64,000 nucleotides of DNA from Synaphobranchus kaupii (GCA_029718625.1 CM056397.1:3062590-3126589); one strand, 5' to 3'; positions 22,438-33,945 are shown, counted from the stretch's first letter. Numbers and translations: made by a program. Notes: generated by a model from the letters alone, not told the origin.

Positions 22438-23556
22438 TGTTAAGGATCCGGGTAGGGACTGGACTCCAGAAGTATAGGGAGAAAAGGGAGAGGGGCTGAA
22501 TCCTGGGTTGGCGAGAACAGGGGGCAGAGTGGGTACAGGGAGCAGGCAAAAGGGCTGGACAGTGGCTGAATCCTGGGTTGGCGTAGAAGAGGGATAGCGG
22601 GATGCAGGATACAGGGATGCGTGGCGTAGAACAGGTAGGAGGCTGCAGGCTGGCGGGTAAGGAGAATATCAGACAAAGTGTTAATTTCAGCAAGACAAAA
22701 CAAGACTGTGAAGCGTTAGTTTAGCAAGACAAAGCAAGACTATGACTTAGATTCCAAACTAGACAAGACCAGAGTTACAACGAACTGGCACCAGACAAAG
22801 AACAATGGGAGAATATATAGTGAAGTCAATGAGCTAATGAGAGATTGCAGTGTGAGAATGTATGCGAGAGTGACTGAGCGGAGACAAAGGTGTGAGGAAT
22901 GCAAACGGGGAAAGGAATGTGATAGGCCAGATTTAGCCAGCAGCCATACCACTATGCAATCTACGCCTGCTGAATGGATGAAGCTAAGCAGGTTGTGGGC
23001 TTGGTTAGTACTTGGATGGGAGACCTCTGGGGAAAACTAAGTTGCTGCTGGAAGTGGTGTTGGTGGGCCAGTAGGGGGCAGTCTTCCCTCTGGTCAAATA
23101 AACCCCAATGCCCCAGTGCAGTGATGGGGACACTGTGCTGTAGGAGATGCCGTCTTTCGGATGAGACGTTAAACCGAGGTCCTGACTCACTGTGGTCATT
23201 AAAGATCCCATGACACTTATCGTAAAGAGTAGGGGTTTCCCCGGTGTCCTGGCTAAACGTCCAACCCAGGCTCATTCAATCTGCCACCTAATCATCCCCC
23301 AGTTTAATTGGCTAAAAAAAATTATTCTCTCCCTCTCCACCTCAGCTGATGTGTGGTGAGCATACTGGCGCAAAATGGCTGCCGTTGCATCACCCAGGTG
23401 GGTGCTACACATTGGTGGTGGTAGAGGCGAGTTTCCCCCTCATCATTGTAAAAGCGCTTTGAGTATCTAGAAAGGCGCTATATAAATGCCATGCATTATA
23501 GGCAGAGCAATAGCGCGGGTGAATTAGGCAAAACAAGCAGGGAAACCACGCCCACG
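22438..23556 (-). mobile_element. 5' LTR of Gypsy element 1, damaged and invaded by a SINE
   Basis: Starts TGTTAAGGATCCGGG like the 3' LTR. It lacks the following 60-70 bp, has a duplicated segment (the CTGAATCCTGGGTTGG block appears at about 22497 and 22568) and contains a 5S-derived SINE at 22936-23498. After the SINE it resumes with GGCAAAACAAGCAGGGAAAC, matching the 3' LTR near 19419. The terminal part is missing where LINE sequence begins near 23557, so no target duplication can be read. Confidence 0.7.
22936..23498 (+). mobile_element. 5S-rRNA-derived SINE (SINE3 type)
   Basis: The first ~115 bp follow 5S rRNA: GCC...GCCATACCAC, GAAGCTAAGCAGG, then TTAGTACTTGGATGGGAGAC, which includes the internal control region used by TFIIIA and RNA polymerase III. 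A central body (23060-23260, with CCGTCTTTCGGATGAGACGT) and a LINE-like 3' end (AGCGCTTTGAGTATC...GGCGCTATATAAATG) follow. Several 5S positions have changed, so this is a retroposon and not a working 5S gene. It sits inside the Gypsy 1 LTR. Confidence 0.85.
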
Positions 23557-24055
23557 CAATTCGCTAGTCTTCCTGGGGTCCACACACAACAAACATTACA
23601 ACAAATAACACATTAAGACAGTAACAATTTAGACATTTCAATAAAATTTAAACAAAAGAGAATTTAATTATTTCAAAAAGCATCACAAGAAAGCAAACAT
23701 CTCTCCAACCAAAATAAACAACAGCCTGTCATCTGCAACACAATAAATGCATCTTAAGTTTCTTTTTGAAGGATATTTAGTTTTTTTCCTGGCGGATATA
23801 AAGGGGAAAATGATTCCAAATTGTAATGGCTCTGTAAAGTACTGTCCTTTTTAGGGAGTTAGTTACTGATTTGCATAATATGACCATTGCCAGCATTTCT
23901 GGTCTTGTGGCTATGAACATTGTTACAAAAAACGATTTGATCTTGTAATGCCCCCCCAAAGCCAAATCCAGAAAAAATTTAATCAGACAATATGAAGTCG
24001 GTGCCTGTAGCGCCGTCAGTAGACTATTAGAGCTACAGACGATTCGGCCAATCAT
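23557..24055 (-). pseudogene. LINE fragment, RT C-terminus and 3' UTR
   Basis: The minus-strand frame 23777-24055 ends with KRTVLYRAITIWNHFPLYIR, a pattern typical of the far C-terminus of fish non-LTR reverse transcriptases, followed near 23560-23590 by a GGACCCCAGGAAGACTAGC block common in their 3' ends. The sequence is cut at 23556 by the Gypsy 5' LTR. Clade not determined. Confidence 0.5.
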
Positions 24056-24198
24056 AAAAATGCCACATCGAAATAATATATTTCTCTAATATCTGATTGG
24101 TTGGTTTGGCCATATAAAACATGGAGACACAGCGAGAGAGAGGTCAGTTTCTTTGATCAATCCATGCTGTCTCTTCTTGATAACTAAGTGTTACGCAT

Positions 24199-26200
24199 TG
24201 TCATGGTTTTCAACCCTGTTTCCCCATGCGGTCGTTTTCCTCGGTGGCCACGCGAGGGCGCTGCCCTTTTTGGTAGATGCTTGCTCCGCCCTGCTGAGTT
24301 GGGGGAGTTTCTGTTTAAGCTTTTACACCTGTTTGTGGTTCCCTGAGAGTTTTATAAGCCTACCGTTTACTTCGTTCGGGGCTTCGACATTGATTGTTAA
24401 TTGTTTGTACTGTGGTGTTATTGTTTGCTGTGAGTTTCTCGTACCCTTTTGGCTATTCGCCCATTTTTAGCGTCTCTTTGTAGAGGCAGGGCTTATTTCT
24501 TACTGGCTTAGTGGTAGATTATCTCGTAGAAGTTTGGGACCGTAAATCTCTGTTCCATTTCGCCTCGTCTCCTTCATTCGTTTTCTGAGAGGCTGTTGTG
24601 CTATGTTGCGTAGGTCTTTTGTAGCAGCCGTCCTGTACGCCCTTTTTACCTGCGAGACGATTGTAGTGAACTGTTGTTCTGTTTCGTTCTCCGGGTGTTT
24701 GTCTCTTTATATGGAGCTTGGGCGTTGTTGTGGACGTGTTTGTGTGTGACTGCGTGTTGTCTAATTATAGCATCGGAACGTTAGCTCTCTGTTCCATTTC
24801 GCCTCGTTTCATATTTATTCTCTGAGAGACCTGGTGTTTTGCTTCTACTCAATTCCGTGTTACTGTGAGCCAGTAAGTAGCCTTGGTACGTTTTTCCCTG
24901 TTTAGTCTCCTTCTCGTGGACTACGTTCCCCGTTGTTGTGATTCAGGGTTTTATTTATATTGAGGCTTCGTGCTATTATGTTTGCGTAAGTCTTTTGTTG
25001 CAGCTGTCCTGTTCGCCTTTTTTGCCTTTGAGACGATTTTGTTGCGAACTGTTGTTCTGTTTCGTTCTCCGGGTGTGTTGTCTCCTTATGTGGAGCTTGG
25101 GCGATGCTGTGGACGTGCTTGTGTTTGACTGCGTGTTTTTAATAGCCTCGGAACGTTAGCTCTCTGTTCCATTTCGCCTCGTTACATTTTTCCATTTGTG
25201 AGAGGCTAGGGCGGTTGTTTTATATCTAGCTTGCGTTAGTCTGTGGATAGTAAAGTTATGGGACGACGGTTCTTCGTCGGCTCACCTGTAAAATGTTTCT
25301 CTCTCTTGGGAGATCGGGTGTTTACCCTCTTGGTTTTATGCATTGGACTGCTAGCCTTTTTATATCGCCATGGAACATTAAATCTCTGTTCCTGTTTCGC
25401 CTCGTTACATTCCCCCTTATTTAGAGGCAGGGCTTGTTTTTGTGTTTGTGCTTGTGTCAGTCAGATAGTCTATAGTTTCTGTGCAGCTGTCTTTTCGTCT
25501 TTTGTGCTTGTTCTCCGGGTATGGAGTTTTGGGCTATTCTGTTCAGAACTTAGTTCTGTTTGCCCTTCGGTGCTATTTGTCTCTTAGTGAGACCGGACGA
25601 TTTTGTGGACATGTTTGCGTATGACTGCAAGTCTCAAACTATGCCTTGGAACATTAATTACCTGTTCCTTTGCCTTATTACATTCCTCCTGTCTGAGAGG
25701 TTAGGGCGTGGCTGTTTTAAGCTTGGTCATTTTGCTGGTAAGGTTATGGGACTGCAGTTCTCCGTCGGCTCGCCTGTAAAATGTTTCTTCCCCCTGGGAG
25801 ATCGGGCGTTTACCCTCCTTTTGGTTCCGCATTTGACTGTTAGTTCCAGCTTATGTATTTAGCCACGTAACTTTATATCTGTTCTTTCGCCTCCTCTTAT
25901 TAAATTATTTCATTCTTCATTTGTTGATTGTTTATTTGTGCCTTTTCGCTACTCGCCCGTTTATTGTGTCTCGTTACCGAGACAGGGTGTGTATTATGTC
26001 TGGCTGTTCAGATCCCTGTCCTAGCGCTCTACTTAGCGTTAGACAGTTAGCCGGTTAGTAGCGTCTGTAGGGTGTTTGTTCTTCCTTGTCTTGTCTCCTT
26101 CCCTTATCTGCGGGGTATCCCGCCTTAGTGGCCTAAGGGCTTTATGAAGCCCCCTTGCTGCGTTTGGCTCCTCCTTCCTCACACGTCACGCCCCATTACA
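24199..26200 (+). mobile_element. LTR-like element copy 4 (TGTCATGG family)
   Basis: TGTCATGG at 24199 and CCATTACA at 26200, with an exact CGCAT duplication at 24194-24198 and 26201-26205. At 2,002 bp it is the longest copy. A TTTATAAG motif at 24351-24358 occupies the promoter position. Long blocks match copy 2, including the internal 25190-25870 stretch. No open frame resembles a known protein; frames such as 25243-25587 have matching shadows in copy 2 at 10676-10993 because the DNA is repeated. Confidence 0.83.
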
Positions 26201-26345
26201 CGCATTGCTTAGGATATAATATTCGCCAGTCTAGCTTACTCAGTGAGGATAGTGGCGAGTCTCCATCTGGGAGATTCGATGTTGCATCTAGCCTAGTTGT
26301 TATAGCTGCGATTCTGCAAAACATCTGCAACATTGCATTAGCTGG

Positions 26346-26346
<1 letters not shown>

Positions 26347-26416
<70 letters not shown>
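26347..26416. repeat. (TG)n microsatellite
   Basis: About 35 TG units. The Cys-Val run in the frame 26155-26652 is caused by this repeat. A short (TA)n lies at about 26610-26634. Confidence 0.95.
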
Positions 26417-26418
<2 letters not shown>

Positions 26419-26607
26419 CTAGGCTACTGCTGCGTGTTGGCTACTCAGCCCTACTATCCTCAAACTTTGGAATACTTCACATATATTAAAATACACTATC
26501 ATATCTGTCTCTCTCTCCTACATACTCTATCACTCTCACGGCGAAACGGCAGCCGTCAACAGAGGCAAGCCCCCCGGCGTCTCAGGCATAAAATATATTT
26601 TAAAATG

Positions 26608-26638
<31 letters not shown>

Positions 26639-26641
26639 CTG

Positions 26642-26800
26642 TATATAAATGAAATGATGAGCCAATTACAGTACCTTAGTTTCACATGCATATTGAAAAT
26701 AGCACAAAGAGACTGAAATGATGAAGTAATAAAGAATAAGTAAGATTCTATAATAATTTGATTTAATTGGGCATTGATAAAGTTGTCCTCCATAAGGGAG
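26642..26800. repeat. Repeat X, left copy
   Basis: A block starting ATAAATGAAATGATGAGCC and ending ATAAAGTTGTCCTCC, followed by a G-run. The same block, same strand, recurs at 34842-35020 on the far side of the 8 kb unit. It may be an internal piece of an older transposon. Confidence 0.65.
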
Positions 26801-27010
26801 GGTGGGGGGGGGGGGGGGGGGCAGGGACGGCACTAGGATACAAAGACATGGGGGGCTTAGCCCCAAGGGGAGGGCAAGAGATGCGAGCGTAAATTGTTTT
26901 GGTATATACTGTATTAGAACTACAGTACACATATGTCAACAACCAGTGAAGGAGCCAAGATGGCAACAAGTAAAAAGCAACAGACATATTCTCTTCTTCC
27001 ATTTCGAGTG

Positions 27011-28597
27011 ACACCTGGCTCCCAAAACCGACGTCGACGGCCGGAAGTGACTAGGCGCCTATTTGACCGACGACGTCGCTGTAGGATCGACGTTCGCCGT
27101 TTTGCCAAGGCATAGTATCGACGTTCGTCGTTTTGCTAGGCATTCGTCGGTTGACAATTCCCTCCCCCTTTGGGCTATGAATTAACATATTAAAATAGGG
27201 CGGCTTTGTTTTGCCGTATGTGTTTTTACGACATAAAGACGAATTATAGGTAACTTCTAACTTTGAAATGAGACACAGTCAGAGACAGCTAATTTAGGTG
27301 TTTGGGTTTCTTTTATTAGTGTAGTTTAGCGAACGTATGTGCGAACGGTAACTTTTAACTTTGAAATATGTGAAAGGTCTGTAGAAATCATATATTAGCC
27401 TATCATACTTGCGAGGTTTTATAAAAAGCATGTTGGTTAGCGTTAGTATATTAGGCCATAGTCTATTTGTATACAATTATTATAGGCTACAATCACTCAA
27501 TGTTTAGGAGTGGGCTACCATGTAGGGAACTGTAGAATATAATTTAGTAACGCTAGTTTAATAACGCTAGTTCTCTACCACATATTTATTTTGTAAGTAA
27601 GCTATTGTATATGGAATATCTGGGTTTTTATAGGATTTTTACAGACCTTTTGCATATGGACAGAGACAGATAACCTCGTTGTTTGGCCTTATTTTATTAG
27701 TGTCACTCCTCACAAATTCCACAGGTTAGCTAACGTAGGCTATATCTTTTTCCGAGAGAGCTTAATACACAAACAGTGATGGTTTTGTGCTACGTTTGGT
27801 CGCTTCTCCACAATGGCTAGTCGCTCTCACATCGACGAGGCGCTTCTCCGGAATGACTAGTCGCTCTCAAACCGACGAGTCGCCGCTCCACAGCGACGAT
27901 CGTCGCTTCTCCAGAACGGCGAGTCGGTCTCAAACCGACGAGTCGTCGCTTCTCCAGAACGGCGAGTCGGTCTCAAACCGACGAGTCGCCGCTCCACAGC
28001 GACAATCGGCGCTTCTCCAGAATGGCGAGTCAGTCTCAAACCGACGAGACACTTCTCCACACCGACGAGGCGCTTATTCACGGCAAGTTGGAATAAAACA
28101 GACACGTCTCGCTACCAAAACAACATTAGTCGGTCCCAAACTGATTACTTTCACTATATGTAGGTGTAACATGATTAGTTATGCTTCCACTTGCCACTAA
28201 AACTGTTTATTTTATTTTATTGTAGCCTAATGGTTTTATTATTCTAATATCCTGTAGGCCTATTATTCTGTAGCCTATCTTTCTGTATATTGTATATGTT
28301 AAAGGTATGCTATGTAGCCTACAGTTATGAAGCGGTAGGCTTTGTACAGTTATTAAGCAGATTTGATATATTTTACAAATAATACTTATATAAGCTTCAT
28401 AAATCGGCCATGAACATTACCGTAATGTTAAAGGGTTATTTAGGAATATAGGCTATACTGAATATAGCGATGTTAAATGTTTAAATGTTAAATTATTTGT
28501 TGTATCTTGCTAACTTAGCTATAGCCCAGCTAACGCGTTCGCTACCAAAACGACACTAGTCGGTCCCAAACTGATTATTTTCACTCTACCAAGTGCC
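27011..28597. repeat. Left arm of the long inverted repeat
   Basis: Begins CCTGGCTCCCAAAACCGACG (27013) and ends in ACTCTACCAAGTGCC. The reverse complement occurs at 31626-33945. Blocks traceable in both arms include the coding-free CATATGGACAGAGACAGATA (27653), GTTTGGTCGCTTCTCC (27793) and AGCCCAGCTAACGCGTTCGC (28525) blocks. Arm identity looks high by eye, with small indels and the insertions noted for the right arm. Confidence 0.8.
27785..28085. repeat. Palindrome-rich array of about 40-bp units in the left arm
   Basis: Repeating units combine CGCTTCTCCAGAACGGCGAG, GTCGGTCTCAAACCGACGAG and CGCTCCACAGCGACGATCG. Each unit holds short palindromes or hairpins such as GGTCTCAAACC and CGACGATCGTCG. 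Shorter versions lie inverted at 32150-32300 and 33130-33185. The CpG-dense repeats stand out from AT-rich surroundings. Frames at 27787-28200 and 27857-28105 reflect the repeat. Confidence 0.8.
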
Positions 28598-29289
28598 GCG
28601 TCCCAGAACAGTCACCACTATCATCAGTTTGCCACCACTGATGTGCTATCATAATGGGTAGAGCTAGTGACGGCACTGCATGCAATTAATTAAGTTGACC
28701 GCGAGATGGCACAGTCTCACCTTATTCATCGCAGTTATTTGCAAGAAGATGGAGTAAAGCAGCAGAATCACAGAGCTCGACCACACAACAACACTGGCCT
28801 AGCCGTCCATCTCTGTGTATGTTTTTTTTTTTACCTAGCCAGCCCTGTGTGTTATGGCCTGGAGTTTGGAGCCTGGACCACTATCCTCTAACAGGTTTTA
28901 AATAGTAAAGGTATCATAGTGCATGAGTGCCTTCCACCATGTGAATTCAATTCTAAAGAAGTTGGGAATGACATTGGCTTATGTAATTTGATAAGAAATT
29001 TGCCCCCAAGTAATGTTAAAAATGTCCTCTTTATCTTGTCCTCTTTCCACTGCTTTTTCAATATTTAAATTGTAGTTCATCAAGCTTTTCCACTGCTTTG
29101 GTGCATACTTTGGTGAATATGTATTTCACATTTTAAACATTTGTCTGATGTATTGCTATCAAATTTATGAATTTTGTCTGTGGTATAGTAAACTCTGTTC
29201 ATCAATTTGAATCTCAATCTCAAATGGTCATTAATTATAGCTTGCATATTTTCTCTATTTTCTTTTTTTTCTCATAATAAATTTACTTC

Positions 29290-29400
29290 AATTGAATGTT
29301 GGATTCTCATTTTTTCAGTGTGAGATTAAGCTAATTCACCAAACGGTGAATTTTTTATAACCCTTTTTACTCATCTTTACCAGGGGTGTCAATAATAGTG
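29290..29400 (-). pseudogene. Tc1-like terminus relic
   Basis: TGTGAGATTAAGCTAATTCACC followed by ACTCATCTTTACCAGGGGTG and TCAATAATAG is the usual end region of Tc1/mariner relics in fish. No transposase frame is attached. A (TA)n run follows at 29425-29450. Confidence 0.4.
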
Positions 29401-29790
29401 CAGGGCACTGAATGTATATATTATCTATATATATATATATATATATATGCTATAATATTACACTGCATGGACATCGGGATTGAAGGTAACAATTATAATT
29501 AGTTATATATAGGCTACCGTTTACAGTTTCCTTATGTCAATACAATCTTATATTACTACGATTCTTTTCACGTATAAATCTTGTGTCGAAAAGGATTATA
29601 TTGGCTTTTGAAGCCAAACAACTTGCCCTCCAGTGCGTTGAAACCCACTGTTTGCAGTAATGGTGACAGAGGCAGTAAAAATGAGTTTGGCGTGCTTTTA
29701 TTTGTCTTTTTTTTTTTCTTAAACAGCAAAGGAAAAAATACTTTTCTCAAAAGGCATGAGAAATGAGCATTTAAAGTGCTATTTTCCCTT

Positions 29791-29883
29791 TCATAAACTC
29801 CCTTCACAGTCCCTTCTCTCGAGACATAAAGAGACTCCTCCCAGGTATGGCTCTGCCTGGAACCTGCTGAACCCTTCCCATTT
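29791..29883 (-). CDS. Possible terminal exon of the enclosed gene
   Basis: After an acceptor-like TTCTTATCCTGCAG (29884 upward) there are 30 codons and a TGA, open in the same phase (0) in which exon 30718-30813 ends. The encoded sequence (starting KWEGFSRFQAEPYLGG) is not recognised. No poly(A) signal was seen nearby. The overlapping 117-residue frame 29568-29921 is in a different phase. The join is a guess based on phase and splice signal alone. Confidence 0.2.
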   Translation of the reverse strand, partial: KWEGFSRFQAEPYLGGVSLCLERRDCEGSL

Positions 29884-30717
29884 CTGCAGGATAAGAATGC
29901 AGGCCTGAGGAACACAAACAAGTTGCATATGGAAATATTAGCAAGGCTTTGTGGATATACTTTCCATCCTTTGTCTTATCCTGGATAAAACATGGAAATA
30001 CAATCTATTTTCAATGTCCTCTATTGTATTGCATATAGAAAATAGACCTACAGCTTTCCTGCTCAAAATAGGCCTATAGGAACATACAATAGGGTTTAAT
30101 GTGAAATCGGTTAACGAGGCAAAAACATTGTTAATGCTGCTGAGGAAAATGAAAATGGGATCAGTTGTAGGGCAACACATGTACCATCAGTGGTGTGAAG
30201 ATGAAAAATTTAATTGAAAAATCTGAAAATTGAACCTGACATTTTGGGTCATGAGATGGTCAAAACTGCAGAGGTGCGGCCATTCAAAAAAGGTCAACAG
30301 TCAACTGGGGGGAAATGTACATTAATTTGTGAACCAATAAGACATATTTCCCAATATGTTACACTCCTCTACTTTGGGTTATATCTAAATCAAATGACCT
30401 CCAGTTTCTGGTATAATTTTGTGGTTTTTGTGCAATATTGGCTCATTATAGGTCACGTTAAGCTTGTCATTTTCCGCATAAATTAATTATAAATCTATTA
30501 GAGGTGAATTTTTTTTCTTTTCATCAATGATGATACTCATTGTGCCCTGCAACTGGGCAAAATGACAAGGATTTTGATCAAAGTTAAAGGTGTTCTTACC
30601 TTGCCTTGTTAAGCTACATTAAGCCTTTTAGGATGTCCCAAATGTGAGTGCCCTCTGGGGTTTAGAAGCTACTGTTTTTCTGTCTCTAAATTTGTCTAGA
30701 TATAATGAACCATTTAC

Positions 30718-30813
30718 CTCAGGGTACAGTACATTCAATGTGTAGTCTACCATGTCAAGGTCCTTCCTATCAATGTTTGCCTTCTCTGTAATTATGGTGA
30801 GGAATTCGTCCAT
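30718..30813 (-). CDS. Candidate exon 3 of unidentified gene
   Basis: 96 bp, 32 codons. The acceptor is TTTTATTTCTATCACCAG at 30814 upward; the donor is GAG|GTAAAT at 30712-30717. It starts and ends in phase 0 and encodes MDEFLTIITEKANIDRKDLD followed by MVDYTLNVLYPE. I do not recognise the protein. Its phase fits directly with the exon at 31076-31210. The exon lies between the inverted arms of the 8 kb unit. Confidence 0.5.
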
Positions 30814-31075
30814 CTGGTGATAGAAATAAAACAGGGTAAGAGATGTTATTCATTCCATTACAAATTCAGAAATGCAGATTTTCCAGCAAGTCATAGATCG
30901 GGGATGTAGACGTGTAAGGGACATTTAGCCCATTGCATAGATATAGCCTACATGCACTTTCTTCTTTGACATTGACTCCTAATTGGAGTAAGCATTGAAA
31001 TTGATATGAATATTCTGATGTAGGCCATTATTTTTATAGAAATAAAAACAACAATAAGCCAATAGCAATACTTAC

Positions 31076-31210
31076 TTCATTCTCGGCGAAGATGGTCCAA
31101 AACCTCACATTACTGCTGATAATCTTTTGGTAGCTGGGTCTTCCTCTGGACCCTTGCAGATGAATGCGGTGTGACAGCTTTCGGCCATGTAGCAGATCAC
31201 TGTTGAGGTT
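31076..31210 (-). CDS. Candidate exon 2 of unidentified gene
   Basis: 135 bp, 45 codons. The acceptor is CTTTCCCAATTCAG at 31211 upward; the donor is GAA|GTAAGT at 31070-31075. Phase 0 on both sides. It encodes a basic, serine-rich stretch including LLHGRKLSHRIHLQGSRGRP and SSNVRFWTIFAENE. No family recognised and no catalytic motif visible. The strong consensus donor and length divisible by three support a real exon. Confidence 0.55.
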
Positions 31211-31438
31211 CTGAATTGGGAAAGCATTTGCATTAATCATTGCTTGTTATAGCGTTGCCGTCTGGCCAAGTGTGTATGAATAACACGTAATGCATACAAG
31301 TCTTATAAGTGATATCATGCCTACAGAAAACTAACCATCTTTAGTGATGTTTAGCTTATGTTTTTATTATAATTATTGAAATCTATAATGTGTCATGTTT
31401 GTAATATTGTAAGCGCGAGCTTTCATATTAAAACTTAC

Positions 31439-31499
31439 CTCTATCTCTACAGAAGTAAGGAGACCACCCAACCCCAGGTTGTTCAGTGCCTCCCTAGTC
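31439..31499 (-). CDS. Candidate exon 1 (first visible) of unidentified gene
   Basis: 61 bp, with acceptor TTGTAATTACAG above 31499 and donor GAG|GTAAGT at 31433-31438. Read from its second base it gives 20 codons (TREALNNLGLGGLLTSVEIE) ending in phase 0, matching the next exon. It needs an upstream exon ending in phase 1, which is not visible. The inverted arm begins only about 125 bp upstream (31626), so the gene's 5' part appears to be missing. Confidence 0.5.
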
Positions 31500-31625
31500 C
31501 TGTAATTACAATTGGAAGCCATCATTGCACAATTGATTCAGCTGAAACACTTATATCAAACACTGACCCGAATGTGTCAATGTTGATGCTAGGCATTAAC
31601 ACTTAACATCCATTTTATCACAATG

Positions 31626-33945
31626 AGGCACTTGGTAGAGTGAAAATAATCAGTTTGGGACCGACTAGTGTCGTTTTGGTAGCGAACGCGTTAGCTGGGC
31701 TTATAGCTAAGTTAGCAAGATACAACAAATAATGTACATTTATTTAAAAAAATAAATATTCAACATCGCTATATTCAGTATAGCCTATATTCCTGAATAA
31801 CCCTTTAACATTACATTAATGTTCATGGCCAATTTATGAAGCTTATATAAGTATTATTTGTAAAATATATCAAATCTGCTTCATAACTGTACATAGCCTA
31901 CCACTTCATAACTGTAGGCTACATAGCCTACCTTTAGCTAACATACTATATACAGAAAGATAGGCTAGGCTACTACAGAATAATAGGCCTACAGGACATT
32001 AGAATAATAAAACCATTACAATTTTTAAAAAAAAGTTTTAGTGGCAAGTGGAAGCATAACTAATCATGTTACACCTACATATAGCCTAGTGAAAGTAATC
32101 AGTTTGGGACCGACTAATGTTGTTTTGGTAGCGAGACGTGTCTTTTATTCCAACTTGCCTTTGTGAAGCGCTTCGTCGGTGTGGAGAAGCGTCTAGTCGG
32201 TTTGAGACCGACTTGCCGTTCTGGAGAAGCGACGATCGTCGCTGTGGAGCGGCAACTCGTCGGTTTGAGAGCGACTAGTCATTCCGGAGAAGCGACCAAA
32301 CGTAGCACAAAACCATCACTGTTTGAATTAAGCTCTCTCGGAAAAAGATATAGCCTACGTTAGCTAACCTGTGGAATTTGTGAGGAGTGACACTAATAAA
32401 ATAAGGCCAAACAACGAGGTTATGTGTCTCTGTCCATATGCAAAAGGTCTGTAAAAATCCTATAAAAACCCAGATATCCCATATACAATAGCTTACTTAC
32501 AAAATAAATATGTGGTAGAGAACTAGCATACATTTCTTGGTGTGTGGGTAATGAAGACGCCCAAGTCTGACAAATGATACCGTTTATTGTTGCTGAATTC
32601 AAACACATAGAAAACACTCTCAGGGATCTCTCAATGGCAGCAGCAGTTGAACTACAGAAAAGAAACTAGGCTACCAATTAGCTTCAAGTTAGAGACTAAA
32701 TTCCATTAACGTTAGCTAGCGAACGCGTTAGCTGGGCTATAGCTAAGTTAGCAAGATAGCCTACATAATGTAGCTACATTTATTAAAAAAACAAACAAAA
32801 ACATTTAACACCGCCATATTCATTATAGCCTATACTCCTGAATGATCCTTTAACATTACAGTAATGTTCATGGCCGATTTATGAAGCTTATATAATTATT
32901 GTAAAATATATCAAATCTGCTTAATAACTGTAGCTACAAAGCCTACCGCTTCATAACTGTAGGCTACATAGCATACCTTTAACATATACAATATACAGAA
33001 AGATAGGCTACAGAATAACAGGCCTACAGGATATTAGAATAATAAAACCATTACAATAAAATAAAAAACAGTTTTAGTGGCAAGTAGAAGCATAACTAAT
33101 CATGTTACACCTACATATAGTGAAAGTAATCGGAGAAGCGCCTCGTCGGTGTGAGAGCGACTAGCCATTGTGGAGAAGCGACCAAACGTAGCACAAAACC
33201 ATCACTGTTTGTGTATTAAGCTCTCTCGGAAAAAGATATAGCCAACGTTAGCTAACCTGTGGAATTTGTGAGGAGTGAGACTAATAAAATAAGGCCAAAC
33301 AACGAGGTTATCTGTCTCTGTCCATATGCAAAAGGTCTGTAAAAATCCTATAAAACCCAGATATTCCACATACAATAGCTTACTTACAAAATAAATATGT
33401 GGTAGAGAACTAGCGTTATTAAACTAGCGTTACTAAATTATATTCTATAGTTCCCTACATGGTAGCTTATAATAATTGTATACAAATAGACTATAGCATA
33501 ATAGACTAACGCTAATCAACATGCTTTTTTATAAAACCTCGCAAGTATGATAATATATGATTTTTACAGACCTTTCACATATGGGTGTCTCATTTCAAAG
33601 TTAAAAGTTACCGTTCGCACATACGTTCGCTAAACTACACGAATAAAATAAGCTCAAACACCTAAGTTAGCTGTCTCTGTGTCTCATTTCAAAGTTAAAA
33701 GTTACCTTTAATTCGTCTTTATGTCGTAAAAACACATACGGCAAAACAAAGCTCGCCCTATTTTAATATGTTAATTCATAGCCCGAAGGGGGGAATTGTC
33801 AACCGACGAACGTCGATACTATGCCTTGGCAAAACGGCGAACGTCGATATAGGCGCCTAGTCACTTCCAATAGGCGCCTAGTCACTTCCAATAGGCGCCT
33901 AGTCACTTCCGGCCGTCGACGTCGGTTTTGGGAGCCAGGCACTAC
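31626..33945. repeat. Right arm of the long inverted repeat, with internal duplication
   Basis: Inverted partner of 27011-28597. It consists of two overlapping copies: 31626-32527 (inner) and 32717-33945 (outer), both containing the TAGCGAACGCGTTAGCTGGG block and the CTCGGAAAAAGATATAGCC block. They are separated by 189 bp of unrelated sequence (32528-32716). The outer end reads ...CGGTTTTGGGAGCCAGG. Confidence 0.75.
33849..33911. repeat. Three tandem 21-bp units at the outer arm end
   Basis: Three copies of a 21-bp unit beginning ATAGGCGCCTAGTCACTTCC. The left arm has a single copy near 27039-27062. Each unit includes the palindrome AGGCGCCT. Confidence 0.9.

Noticed and set aside
22936..23050. 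Possible 5S rRNA gene
   Set aside because: Similarity to 5S is clear, but several positions are changed and it continues straight into a SINE body and LINE-like tail, without a T-run terminator after about 120 bases.
26155..26652. 165-codon plus-strand frame with Cys-Val repeats
   Set aside because: Produced by the (TG)n run at 26347-26416, and it starts inside an LTR-like element. The frames at 18560-18892 and 42362-42607 have the same cause.
27785..28085. CRISPR-like repeat array
   Set aside because: Units are degenerate, contiguous and of variable length with no unique spacers, in a vertebrate genome; they are subterminal repeats of a mobile element.
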